Shown piece by piece: positions 8,159 to 17,732 of a DNA stretch of 64,000 nucleotides. Under the pieces are notes generated by a model that had not been told where the DNA came from, searched no databases, and saw nothing but the letters and a program-made list of their open reading frames with translations. Positions within the stretch are counted from its first letter, which is position 1. Each line of letters starts with the position of its first letter. The position numbers and the translations under genes were made by a program. Source of the stretch: Candidatus Acidulodesulfobacterium acidiphilum (GTDB taxonomy: Bacteria; SZUA-79; Acidulodesulfobacterales; Acidulodesulfobacteraceae); NCBI GenBank assembly GCA_008534395.1, contig SHMQ01000011.1, forward strand, positions 1 to 64,000, in the 5' to 3' direction.

Positions 8159-10895
8159 TATTATTATTTTATTGCCGTTTAAGGTTTCGGCTAAAACCGA
8201 AACTCATGCGGCTATTAAAAATCCTAAGTATGTAGCAATTATATATAATGAAAACATACCTACGGACGTTTATCATTTGTATAACTGGATAGTGACCAAT
8301 CCCAATAATCCTAGTATTAATATTCTTAAGCAAAAATTTTATTTGAAACATACGGCAAAACTTATTGCATACGTTAGTTTCGGAGAAACCGACAAATCGG
8401 TAAATTACTATGAAAACGTAAAACGTTACGGCATAGGAAAAAATAGGGTTTGGCATTCCGAAATCATGAATATAAGAAAAAAAGGCTATAGAAACTATAT
8501 TCTTAACAACGTTTTACCGAAAATTGCCAAAATGGGTTTTAAAGGATTTATGTTCGATACCCTCGATTCATATAAGCTGGTATCAAATAAAAAAGACTGG
8601 CCGGAATTTCAAAAGGCCGAAATTAAATTCATTAAAGACGTAAGGAAAAAATTCCCCAATAAAATCATTATATTAAACAGAGGATTTTCTATTATAGGTA
8701 AAGTCCATAAAGACGTAAACGGGATAATAGCCGAGTCTCTTTACAGGGGCTTGGGCGGAAAAAGCGGATTGCATTATGTTAAAATGAGTAAGAGCAATTC
8801 GGAATGGATGCTTAAAAAACTAAAAGTTATAAAAAATAAATATAAACTTCCGGTTATAATAATAGATTACGTCAACCCTAAAAACAGGCAAGAAACTAAA
8901 AAAGACGTCGTTAGAATTGCAAAAAATGGTTTTATACCATGGGTTACCGACAAAGATTTAAACATAGTCGGAACTACCGATTTTAAATTCATAAAACGAA
9001 GAATAATTATAATATGCAATTCCAGTTCAAATCCAAACAGGATTGATCCTGCTTTTTTTATGGCGCCTCTCGAATATATCGGATTTACGCCTGTTTTATT
9101 TCAAGTTAATAAAAAACTACCCAAAGGTTTTGTCGCCGACAGATATGCAGGAGCGCTTGTTATAGCAAATTCTATAAAAAATCAAAAAAAATTTTACCGC
9201 TGGGTTAGAAAGTCGATTAATAGCGGATTAAAGATATTTTTTGTAAATACTTTCGGATTTCCTAAAAAAAACCGGTTTCTTAATAGATTAGGCATTAAGC
9301 TATACAACAATAAAGCCGATATTTCAGACGGCTATACTTATGTTTTCAAATCGAATGGCGGAGATTATGAAGTTCCTTTAAACGTCAGCTACGACAATGT
9401 ATACTTAATACCTAGAGACGGAAAGCCCGTCGTATGTATAAAAAATAAATATGGACAAAAATCGGTGCCTTTTGCCATTACTCCTTGGGGAGGCTATGCA
9501 TTAGACAATACTTTGATGAATTCTAAAGGTCTTTGGATTTATAATCCTTTTAAAATTTATAAAAAAATATTTTATAAAACAAGCTTTCCGGTTCCGGACG
9601 TTACTACGGAAAACGGAAGGAGAATGCTTTTTGCCCAAATAGACGGCGATGGCGATTTCGGTTATGCTAATTTTAATCCTAATGAATTTATAGCTAGCTA
9701 CGTTGCAAAAAATATTTTAGAACATTACAAAGTGCCGGTAGATGCATCCGTTATAGTATCCGACTTAATAGGAAAACCTTACGGACTTCATTTAAAAAGA
9801 GCCAAACAACTGAGAGCAATATTTAGGAAAATATTTAAATATAAAAATGTTCAGATTGCGAGCCATACTTTTTCCCATCCATTTAATTGGCCGGCGCTGG
9901 TAAAGGGGATAGATAAGCCTGGATACGAACTACCCGTTCCGGATTATAAATTCAGCGTAAGAAGTAACGTAATCGGTTCGGTAAACTGGATAAACAAGCA
10001 TCTTGCGCCTAAAGGAAAAAAGGTAAGGGTTATACTGTGGTCAGGGGATTGCGACGTTCCCGAAAAAGCTGTAAGAATGGCTTACGATATTGGAATTTAT
10101 AATGTTAATTGGAAAAATACTTCAATTAGATACAGCCATCCATTTTTAAAATACCTAAAACCTATGGGAAGAAACGTAGGAAATTTTTTCCAAAATAATG
10201 CGGGAATAGCAAACGAAGACATATATACGCATCTTTGGAGGGGGCCTTTTTACGGATTTGAAAACGTTATACAGACATTTAAAATGACGGACAAACCATA
10301 TAGATTGAAACCTATTTATATATATTACCACTGGTATTCAGGGCAGAAAGTGGCTTCGGTGAAAGCTTTAAATAAAGTTTATACATGGGCATTAAAACAG
10401 CACCCGATACCTATGTTTCTTTCCCAATATGCCAGAAAAAATTTGGATTTTAGAAGCACCGCCATAGCAAAAAAAGGTAACGGCTGGATAATAAAAAATA
10501 GCGGTAATTTAAGAACGCTAAGAATTCCTTTAAAATGGGGCTATCCTAATATGAAATTAAGCAAAGGCGTCGTAGGATACAGGATAATTAACGGAAGAGA
10601 GTATATAGCTTTAAGCAATTCCGGCAGTTATTACCTAATACTAAGTCATAAAAAACCTAATTTTAGGTTAATCGAAGCAAACGGTATGATTAAATTTTTC
10701 AAAAAAACCAAAAACGGTTATCTGTTTAAGTTAAAAAGTAATCCATATGTGCCGCTGCATTTTAAAATACAGTCTTCCGAATGTAAAATTAAGATAAAAG
10801 ATTCTAAAAAATTTATTAAAACCGTAAATGGAAATATATTTAGCTATAAACTAATTAACGGCAGGAAAGCTTATGTCGAAGCAAAATGTAATTAA
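8124..10895 (+). CDS. pelA: PelA, periplasmic Pel deacetylase/glycoside hydrolase
   Basis: 923 residues. A cleavable signal peptide (about 1-24, ending VSAKT) precedes a GH114-like hydrolase domain (about 30-290; GFKGFMFDTLDSY, IIILNRGF). A middle domain follows, then a polysaccharide deacetylase domain with D507 in QIDGDGD and a metal-binding H581-x3-H585 pair in SHTFSHPF. The D/H/H set and its spacing match PelA of Pseudomonas, which partly deacetylates and trims Pel in the periplasm. The start is set by AGGAGG at 8111-8116, eight bases upstream and inside the end of pelG. Length is close to the about 950-residue norm, so all usual domains seem present. Confidence 0.95.
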   Translation: MKFIILLICLFSIIILLPFKVSAKTETHAAIKNPKYVAIIYNENIPTDVYHLYNWIVTNPNNPSINILKQKFYLKHTAKLIAYVSFGETDKSVNYYENVKRYGIGKNRVWHSEIMNIRKKGYRNYILNNVLPKIAKMGFKGFMFDTLDSYKLVSNKKDWPEFQKAEIKFIKDVRKKFPNKIIILNRGFSIIGKVHKDVNGIIAESLYRGLGGKSGLHYVKMSKSNSEWMLKKLKVIKNKYKLPVIIIDYVNPKNRQETKKDVVRIAKNGFIPWVTDKDLNIVGTTDFKFIKRRIIIICNSSSNPNRIDPAFFMAPLEYIGFTPVLFQVNKKLPKGFVADRYAGALVIANSIKNQKKFYRWVRKSINSGLKIFFVNTFGFPKKNRFLNRLGIKLYNNKADISDGYTYVFKSNGGDYEVPLNVSYDNVYLIPRDGKPVVCIKNKYGQKSVPFAITPWGGYALDNTLMNSKGLWIYNPFKIYKKIFYKTSFPVPDVTTENGRRMLFAQIDGDGDFGYANFNPNEFIASYVAKNILEHYKVPVDASVIVSDLIGKPYGLHLKRAKQLRAIFRKIFKYKNVQIASHTFSHPFNWPALVKGIDKPGYELPVPDYKFSVRSNVIGSVNWINKHLAPKGKKVRVILWSGDCDVPEKAVRMAYDIGIYNVNWKNTSIRYSHPFLKYLKPMGRNVGNFFQNNAGIANEDIYTHLWRGPFYGFENVIQTFKMTDKPYRLKPIYIYYHWYSGQKVASVKALNKVYTWALKQHPIPMFLSQYARKNLDFRSTAIAKKGNGWIIKNSGNLRTLRIPLKWGYPNMKLSKGVVGYRIINGREYIALSNSGSYYLILSHKKPNFRLIEANGMIKFFKKTKNGYLFKLKSNPYVPLHFKIQSSECKIKIKDSKKFIKTVNGNIFSYKLINGRKAYVEAKCN

Positions 10896-11748
10896 AAATT
10901 TCTTAGAATACAAAGAGATAGCTTTGTTTTTTTTGATAGTAGTTATAATGCTAATACTGTTATTCCCTAAGAAAGAAATTATAACTACTATCTTAACCGA
11001 TACAAACTATATTCCGCCTGAATTCATAAAAGCGGTTATAAGGGTTGACCCGAAATCAAATTTAAAAATTGCGCTTATTAAAGATTATTTAAAAGCAAAA
11101 AAATTTAAAAAAGCAAGTTTTTATTTTAAAAAAATAAAATATGACGTTAATAGCGCAAGTTTTTTTGATTACGCAAAAATTAAATTTAAAATATTGGAAG
11201 ACGAATATTATTATACTAAAAATAAAGGCATAAAAAAAAGATATATAGAAAAGTCTATAAAGTCTCTCTTGTCAATTATTGCAGGTACTAAAAACTATAA
11301 GTTAAGAAAATATATGGCTGTTAAAGGAAGAAAAAATCTGAAATGGTTGCATGACGGATATAAGTTTGAATCTGATTTAGGAAATAAAATTTTAACTTTG
11401 GATCTTTTAAAAAAATATTTGATAGTTTATCCTCAATATAAAAATAAATATTTATCAAAATTAACGGTTTTATATTTAAAATCTAATAATTATATAAAAA
11501 GTTATAAGTTACTGATAAAATATTTTAAAATTCATAAAAATATCAAAAAAAAAGAAAAATTATTTGAAAAAGTCATACAAAAATCTATATTAAAAAAGAA
11601 CCATAAATTTACCTTTCTGTTTTTGAGAATTTATGAAAAGTTTTTTTTACACAGCATAAAAGTTCAATCTTTTATATTGACCTGCGCTTTGCAATCAGGA
11701 GATCCTTATTTTGCCAGAGATATTGCGCTTAAAATTATAAAAAGTTAA
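10873..11748 (+). CDS. inner-membrane-anchored TPR-like protein, likely the N-terminal half of a split PelB
   Basis: 291 residues. One hydrophobic anchor (about 16-36) is followed by a strongly basic, helical soluble part with TPR-like pairs (DYLKAKKFKKASFYFKKI; LYLKSNNYIKSYKLLIKYF). It overlaps pelA by 23 bases and has AGGAAAG just upstream of the ATG. In Pseudomonas, PelB is one protein of about 1190 residues with an N-terminal membrane segment, many TPRs and a C-terminal barrel. Here this small gene plus the next one together supply those parts (291 + 984). Function beyond a scaffold role is inference. Confidence 0.65.
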   Translation: MSKQNVIKNFLEYKEIALFFLIVVIMLILLFPKKEIITTILTDTNYIPPEFIKAVIRVDPKSNLKIALIKDYLKAKKFKKASFYFKKIKYDVNSASFFDYAKIKFKILEDEYYYTKNKGIKKRYIEKSIKSLLSIIAGTKNYKLRKYMAVKGRKNLKWLHDGYKFESDLGNKILTLDLLKKYLIVYPQYKNKYLSKLTVLYLKSNNYIKSYKLLIKYFKIHKNIKKKEKLFEKVIQKSILKKNHKFTFLFLRIYEKFFLHSIKVQSFILTCALQSGDPYFARDIALKIIKS

Positions 11749-11766
11749 TTTATTTTATTGTAATTT

Positions 11767-14721
11767 ATGTTCATGAATAACAAATCGAAACTTATATCTT
11801 ATTTATTAATTTTTTTTACGGTATTTTTGCTTGTTTGTTTCTTTTTGCCGGTAAAATCTCAATCTTCTCAGTCAATCATAAGCAATAAAATTATAAAACC
11901 ATATGTATATGGCAATGCAAAAAAAAATAAACTTTTACGCACACATTTATTTAAAGTAAAAAATAAATTAACTAACAATAAGTATTCAAAATTTAATATA
12001 TTATTTAATCTTGAATTTAAAATATTTTTAGGAGCCGGCGATTTAAAAAATGCCGCAAAAATTTGTCGTGAAGCGTTAAATATGTTTCCCGGTTATTATC
12101 GCTGGTGGCAAAAATGCGGACAGGTTTACATTTGGATGGGAAATACAGAAATAGGTTTGAAATTTTATTATAAGGCTTTTATGCTAAACGGGGATAAAAA
12201 TATTGCCGAAAAATTATATAAATTTTATATCGGCTCTCATCAGTGGAACATGGCTGTAAAAATGCTGGATACAGGGATGATATCGTCAAGTTTAAAAGAT
12301 AGGGTTTTCATATATACTATGGCCGGAAGCACAAAAAAACTTATAAATTATTTGACTAATCTTTATAAAGAAAAAAAATCAAAAAAGGTTTTAAATTATA
12401 TTATATATACTTATTGGCAGTTAGGCAAAATCAATAAAACTATAAAAACTATTAAGCTTTTAAGAAAAACGTTCGGTCTTGGCCCAAAAGATATAGTAAT
12501 GTATTCTAATATATTGGCTATAAAAATGAATTATAAAAAAGCGTTCGACGTTCTAAAAAATTTTGTATCTAAAGCTCCTTACAACGATTATATATACTGG
12601 GATAAACTATCAGATATAGGATGGATGCTGGGACATTATAAAACTGCCGTAAAAGCTTCAATGCATCTGGCAAATTTAAAAACGGTAAGAATAATAGAAA
12701 CCAAAGAGGATGCCAACGGAAGATTTTACAAAACTTCGGTTAATTATACTCCGGGCAGAAGGCGCGATTTCGAAAGAATTTATCTTTATTATTCGAATAT
12801 AAATCCTCAAATAGCTATAAAATATGCATTGTCTGGGTGGAAAAAATACCGTATAAAAAATCTTTTTGACGGCGTTATTTATCTTGCTTCAAAAGAAAAA
12901 AGAAATAGATTCGTAATAAAATTAATTAAAAGTTTAAGCGTTAAGGATTTTACGGAGCTTTCAAAAAATACTTATTTTGTATTGAATTATGCAAACGCTT
13001 TAGTAAAAACGGGACGTTTTAAAAAAGCCGAAAATATATGTTTAAAAGAATTAAATGCGAAATTTAATTCTGCTTTTTTATCGGAACTAATTTATATGGA
13101 ATTAAATGCCGGTAATATAAAAATGCTTAAATATATATCTTCAAGGTGGGGCGAATATGCCTATGACTATCCCAGTCTTGCCGCTCCCTTTGCTTCATTA
13201 AATATGTACTTTGAAAACAGCAGGAAAGCGCTTATGTTGTCTAAAAATTTAAAGAAAAACCCAACCGAAGACAATCAATTAGTTTACTCAGATATACTTT
13301 CGCTAAGAGGCGACGTCTACGAAGCAAACGGTATAAGACACGGTATATGGATAAAAATGAAAAAACGGTTGCAAAAAAACCGGAAACTGAAAAGAAACGT
13401 AGCTTTCATGGAAAATTTTTTAAGCGTATCTATGAAATTTGAAAGCGGAAAAAATTTTTTAAAAATGCTTAAAAATTCTAAAAAAATATTACCCGTAAAA
13501 ACGTATAGGGATTTTATTTTGTCTTATAAGTTATACAAAAATGAGCGCGATAAAGTTAAATATTTACGAAATAAAAAAGGTTATAAACTTAAGCCATGGA
13601 TGAAACTTGATATTGCTATGTCAAGAAAAAATACCTATAGCGAGCGCAAGTTATTAAAACATTGGATATCAACGCTGCCTATAAGAGACAGGGTGGAAGC
13701 GCTAAGAGAATCGGGAGATATCGGCGGCGCTTTTACTTATGCGTTTAAAGGGTATGAGGAAAACGGAAAAGATTACCTATTATACAGGCAGTTTAGAGCC
13801 TTAGCAGACGAATATTCAAACAGGGCGCACATATCTTTTAAGTACATTAATTGGCAGGGTTACAGGGAGGTATATGAAAATATGTATTTAAAATACAACC
13901 TTGCCGACGGTTTTAGCTTAACACCCAATATTAACATAGGCAAAGAAATTTCTTACGACAACGGAGATATAATAGACGCTCCTTATAAACATTACGATGC
14001 CGGAGTTACATTAAAAAAAGAGTATTCAGATTTTAATTTTAAAGCATCGGCTGGGGTTATATCGTCTATAGGAACGAATCCTTATTTCAGTATAGAACCT
14101 GAGTGTAAAATTACGGATACTACGATTCTAAAACTATTTTATGGAGAGCATATCAAAGACGACGACACATTGTTTACATACTTAGGCGGTTTAAAAAGAG
14201 AGATAAAAGCATCTATTTTCCAAAATATAACGAACAGAGCTTCTTTTACGGGATATATTTCTCAAGACTGGTACATGTCGCAGAATAACGTAAATATTGG
14301 AAACGGGAACGGGGTTTACGGCGAATTTGATTATAAATTAACGGGAGAATATACAGATATCATATTAAGAGCTTTTGCGCAGTCAAACCGCTATTACGAC
14401 AGCGGCAACGACGGGGATATGTCTGAAATTTTTCCGGTAAAAGGAACTGCTGCTTTGCCTTCTAGTTATAATCTGGCCGGCGGCGGTTTTACATTGGGAA
14501 GTAATTATAAAAATAAGCTTGAAAAGTCATGGCATCCATTTTTATATACCGATATTTTATACGAAACAGGTTCTGGTCTAGGATATGATATGGGTGCCGG
14601 TTACGGAGGTTCAATACTCGGTTACGATAACTTAAGCATAGGGTTCAATTATTATTCAGATTTTCAAGGATCTTCGGCTCCTTATATGAATATTTTCTTA
14701 AGTTACAGCTTATTTTATTAA
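11767..14721 (+). CDS. pelB: PelB-like outer-membrane export protein: TPR scaffold plus beta-barrel
   Basis: 984 residues. A signal peptide (about 8-32) is followed by a long array of TPR-like helical pairs (about 60-650), e.g. GAGDLKNAAKICREAL and YIWMGNTEIGLKFYYKAF. From about residue 705 the sequence turns into alternating aromatic/glycine amphipathic strands (YDAGVTLKKEYSDFNFKASA) and ends LSYSLFY, with the terminal aromatic typical of outer-membrane barrels. This is the Pel export porin with its periplasmic TPR domain. It starts 18 bases after the preceding gene. The barrel segment is about 280 residues, enough for the 16 strands known for PelB. Confidence 0.85.
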   Translation: MFMNNKSKLISYLLIFFTVFLLVCFFLPVKSQSSQSIISNKIIKPYVYGNAKKNKLLRTHLFKVKNKLTNNKYSKFNILFNLEFKIFLGAGDLKNAAKICREALNMFPGYYRWWQKCGQVYIWMGNTEIGLKFYYKAFMLNGDKNIAEKLYKFYIGSHQWNMAVKMLDTGMISSSLKDRVFIYTMAGSTKKLINYLTNLYKEKKSKKVLNYIIYTYWQLGKINKTIKTIKLLRKTFGLGPKDIVMYSNILAIKMNYKKAFDVLKNFVSKAPYNDYIYWDKLSDIGWMLGHYKTAVKASMHLANLKTVRIIETKEDANGRFYKTSVNYTPGRRRDFERIYLYYSNINPQIAIKYALSGWKKYRIKNLFDGVIYLASKEKRNRFVIKLIKSLSVKDFTELSKNTYFVLNYANALVKTGRFKKAENICLKELNAKFNSAFLSELIYMELNAGNIKMLKYISSRWGEYAYDYPSLAAPFASLNMYFENSRKALMLSKNLKKNPTEDNQLVYSDILSLRGDVYEANGIRHGIWIKMKKRLQKNRKLKRNVAFMENFLSVSMKFESGKNFLKMLKNSKKILPVKTYRDFILSYKLYKNERDKVKYLRNKKGYKLKPWMKLDIAMSRKNTYSERKLLKHWISTLPIRDRVEALRESGDIGGAFTYAFKGYEENGKDYLLYRQFRALADEYSNRAHISFKYINWQGYREVYENMYLKYNLADGFSLTPNINIGKEISYDNGDIIDAPYKHYDAGVTLKKEYSDFNFKASAGVISSIGTNPYFSIEPECKITDTTILKLFYGEHIKDDDTLFTYLGGLKREIKASIFQNITNRASFTGYISQDWYMSQNNVNIGNGNGVYGEFDYKLTGEYTDIILRAFAQSNRYYDSGNDGDMSEIFPVKGTAALPSSYNLAGGGFTLGSNYKNKLEKSWHPFLYTDILYETGSGLGYDMGAGYGGSILGYDNLSIGFNYYSDFQGSSAPYMNIFLSYSLFY

Positions 14722-14767
14722 ATAAATAAAAATAAAATTAAAAAAAAAAAGAAAAAAGGAGGCAGAA

Positions 14768-15268
14768 ATGAAAAAAATGTTTATTTTTTTAGAAATGTCG
14801 TTATTTGTGGTATTATTATCTGCATGCGCTACAATGGTAGTAAATTCCGACAATTCCAGATTGCAAAAAAACGGATCGTATTTAGTTGCCGTATTTAAAA
14901 ATTTTACCGAAACTCCTCATGCAGGATTAAGAGTATCGTCTATGATAGACAGTATTATGGCTTCAAAAGGTTATAAGACCTACAATACGTCTGAAATTTT
15001 AAAAAGTAACGGTAACAATAAAAATATTGATAAATTAATTAGACGCGCAAAAAGAAAAGATATAGAATACGTAATTTCCGGAACAGTAAACGAATTTAGA
15101 TATAAAACCGGTATTGAAGGAGAACCCGCAGTAGGAATATCAATTTTTGTATATAACACTTCAGACGGAAAATTAGTTTGGAGCAGTACGGGATCGGCTA
15201 CAGGTTGGTCTAATCAATCAAGGACGACTATTTTGCAGAATCTGATAAATAGGTTAATAGATAAATAA
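14768..15268 (+). CDS. pelC: PelC, outer-membrane lipoprotein of the Pel secretion complex
   Basis: 166 residues. The lipoprotein signal peptide ends in lipobox LLSAC, with lipidated C20. The mature part has the PelC pattern: VAVFKNFTETPHAGLRVSSM, a YVISGTVNEF strand and a closing VWSSTGSATGW. PelC forms a dodecameric ring under the outer membrane that guides Pel to PelB. AAGGAGG lies just upstream (14757-14763). It is the last pel gene; the next gene converges from the other strand 40 bases away and I see no obvious terminator hairpin between them. Confidence 0.9.
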   Translation: MKKMFIFLEMSLFVVLLSACATMVVNSDNSRLQKNGSYLVAVFKNFTETPHAGLRVSSMIDSIMASKGYKTYNTSEILKSNGNNKNIDKLIRRAKRKDIEYVISGTVNEFRYKTGIEGEPAVGISIFVYNTSDGKLVWSSTGSATGWSNQSRTTILQNLINRLIDK

Positions 15269-15308
15269 TAAAATATTTTGCAGTTTACATAATGTATCTT
15301 ATGGGACA

Positions 15309-17732
15309 TCATACAATCCAGTTCGCTATTTCAAAGTTTGTATCGGGTATCGTCGTTTCAAAATAACCGCTGACCGGAAAACGCTCTATTTCGACAAGCG
15401 GATTATTTTTATAAGTAAGGACGGCGTAAAAGTCGATTTGATTGCTTGGGGCTACGCCTAAGGTAAAAGTTTTAATGGATAATTCGAGAATTTTATTATA
15501 TGCGGCTTTCAAAATATTGCCCGTATTATGTTTAGTCGCGGATTTTCCGTCTTTAATATAAGGCGAATTTAATAGTAAATTTAATGAGTTATTTATATTA
15601 AATTCAATTTTTACTTCAACATCAGAATTATTTATAAATTTTATTATAAGTACTTTTCCTAACAATTCTGAATAGTCTTTTTTAAAGAAATCAAATCTCA
15701 TGAAAAAATATTCACCATTAAATCCGTATTGCATTTTTCTTATAAATCTGTCGGTATGCGCCATTGCCTTACCGGATAAGATACTTGGGAAAAATACCGC
15801 GCTTCCGAGCCATTCAAAATAATTATCTGCTATGCCGTCTATTTTCGGATAAATATACGATACTATATCCATATTAGGTTTTACTGCTTTTTTACCTTCT
15901 AACAAAGGTATAAAATATTCGTCGGGCGGGGTTTCGTTTAAAAATTTGTACACGTTTATAAGATGTGTTCTGTAAAGGAAATCATATTCTTCGTCTATGC
16001 CGGACGTTCTGTCTTCCCCGTACCACCAGTTATAATCGCTTCCTTCCGCTATAAATATTTGTTTCCATGCCGCTTTAAAATTTGGTCCGGCGCCGTTTTC
16101 TATATTAACCGGCGCCGCTGCGTCATTTTTGTCGGCATATGCTTCTTTATCTTTCTGTAAAAGATAATCTCTTGTTTTAGAAAGAATATCCCAAGCTCTG
16201 TTGTCTTCTTTATCCCCTATCCATATTCTGAAATTATGGTTAATCCATGAACCCGGGTATATCATAGGTATGTTGTATATTTTAGAATAATCGAAATCGC
16301 TATCTTTGTCAGGGTCGGTATTCCATTTAATATCGAAAAACGATTTAACTTTAACTCCGGTTTTGCCGTTTTCATAGGTACCTGATTCCGGTTCGGCATC
16401 GGTTATTTTTAAAGTTTCTTCCGTTTTTTTAATATATTCGCTAACGGTAAGCGTTTTTATAATTTTTGAGTTTTTAGTAATATTTTCATAAAGATAATTA
16501 AAAAAATCGTATGCGTTATTTTTATAATATTCCCATGCATTTTCGCCGTCCAATATTATCGGTACTGCAGATAGTCCATTTTTATCGTAATCTTGAATAC
16601 TTAATGCTATATTTTTAAGGTTATTTATTAAATCTTCCGCCGCGGCTTTAGGTTCGTAATTTGAATATTTAAAACCTATTAAATCCGAAAGCCCTTTATC
16701 CCTAAAAAAAATATATAAAAATTTGTCGTTTCTTTTTATTACATATGGCCTGTATAATAATTTTCGCAATCTTAAATCCTTTAGATTTGTTCCTATGGAG
16801 TTTTCTAAGATTTCTTCATCCGTAGCTATCCAGTTTATATCGTTGTCCATAAAAAGTTTTAAAGCCTTTTCGCTAACGCTTCCTTCTGACGGCCACATTC
16901 CTTTAACTTTATATTTTAATTTGCCGCTGAAATAATCCAATGCGCTTTTAATTTGATAATCTGCATCTTCAGGATGTCTGAAAGGCATAGGCAGTTTTAT
17001 GCCGTCGTGAAAATCGGCTATATCGGTGTCGCACAGCAGAGGCAGTATTGGATGATAGTAAGGGCTTGCGGAAAGTTCAATTTGTCCGTTTTTTGCAAGT
17101 TCGGTTATTAAGGGAAGTATTTTATTTAAAACCTGCGGAATTTTTTCTTTAATTAATCTGTCTTTTTCTTCTTCAGTAAATTTTTTGTCTTTATTTTTTA
17201 AAGCGGTTAAAAACTCGTCTTCAGCTATGGAAACAGGGTCAAACCACATAAGATTAAACAGGACAACAATATCTAAATAGTCCTGAGTATCGAACATATC
17301 GACTTTTTCCTCAAGTCCTCCGCCGTCTGCCGTTTTTAATCTTGCATAAAGTTGTTTAAACCTGGCGCTTTTTTCTATGAAATTATTGCTTGAAGAACAT
17401 GCGGGAAAAAATTTTTCTATAATAAAAAGTTTGTCCTCAAGCGAAAGTTTCGATATTTTTCCATCGGATATGCTTAAAAATTCTTCGTTTTTAAGAAGTG
17501 CGCCGTAATTGCCGGTATAATCTTCAAGCTGACTGAGCAAGGACGGCGAATAGTTAAAAGTAGCGTGTATTTCGGGATGATTTTTTAAAAGCGCTCCCAT
17601 GTAATAGTAGTCTTTTGTTGCATGCAGCCTCGTCCACGGCATCAGCATTTCGCCGGTAAAATTATCTTTGTAATACGGCTGATGAAAATGCCACAAAAAT
17701 ATTACGTTGATAGGATTATTTATCGAATCCAC
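15309..17732 (-). CDS. glycoside hydrolase family 57 protein (alpha-amylase/glucanotransferase type)
   Basis: 807 residues. GH57 motifs appear in order: HFHQP (residues 15-19), ELSASPYYHPILPLL (about 225), GMWPSEGSVS (about 280, holding the expected nucleophile Glu) and ILDGENAWEYY (about 395, with the expected acid/base Asp). The second half carries SWINHNFRIWIGD and a C-terminal beta-rich part. Members act on alpha-1,4 glucans such as glycogen; exact specificity cannot be read here. No signal peptide, so cytoplasmic. The start codon is GTG at 17732-17730, overlapping the stop of the chemotaxis gene by one base (TAGTG), so the two are likely translationally coupled. Confidence 0.9.
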   Translation of the reverse strand: MDSINNPINVIFLWHFHQPYYKDNFTGEMLMPWTRLHATKDYYYMGALLKNHPEIHATFNYSPSLLSQLEDYTGNYGALLKNEEFLSISDGKISKLSLEDKLFIIEKFFPACSSSNNFIEKSARFKQLYARLKTADGGGLEEKVDMFDTQDYLDIVVLFNLMWFDPVSIAEDEFLTALKNKDKKFTEEEKDRLIKEKIPQVLNKILPLITELAKNGQIELSASPYYHPILPLLCDTDIADFHDGIKLPMPFRHPEDADYQIKSALDYFSGKLKYKVKGMWPSEGSVSEKALKLFMDNDINWIATDEEILENSIGTNLKDLRLRKLLYRPYVIKRNDKFLYIFFRDKGLSDLIGFKYSNYEPKAAAEDLINNLKNIALSIQDYDKNGLSAVPIILDGENAWEYYKNNAYDFFNYLYENITKNSKIIKTLTVSEYIKKTEETLKITDAEPESGTYENGKTGVKVKSFFDIKWNTDPDKDSDFDYSKIYNIPMIYPGSWINHNFRIWIGDKEDNRAWDILSKTRDYLLQKDKEAYADKNDAAAPVNIENGAGPNFKAAWKQIFIAEGSDYNWWYGEDRTSGIDEEYDFLYRTHLINVYKFLNETPPDEYFIPLLEGKKAVKPNMDIVSYIYPKIDGIADNYFEWLGSAVFFPSILSGKAMAHTDRFIRKMQYGFNGEYFFMRFDFFKKDYSELLGKVLIIKFINNSDVEVKIEFNINNSLNLLLNSPYIKDGKSATKHNTGNILKAAYNKILELSIKTFTLGVAPSNQIDFYAVLTYKNNPLVEIERFPVSGYFETTIPDTNFEIANWIV

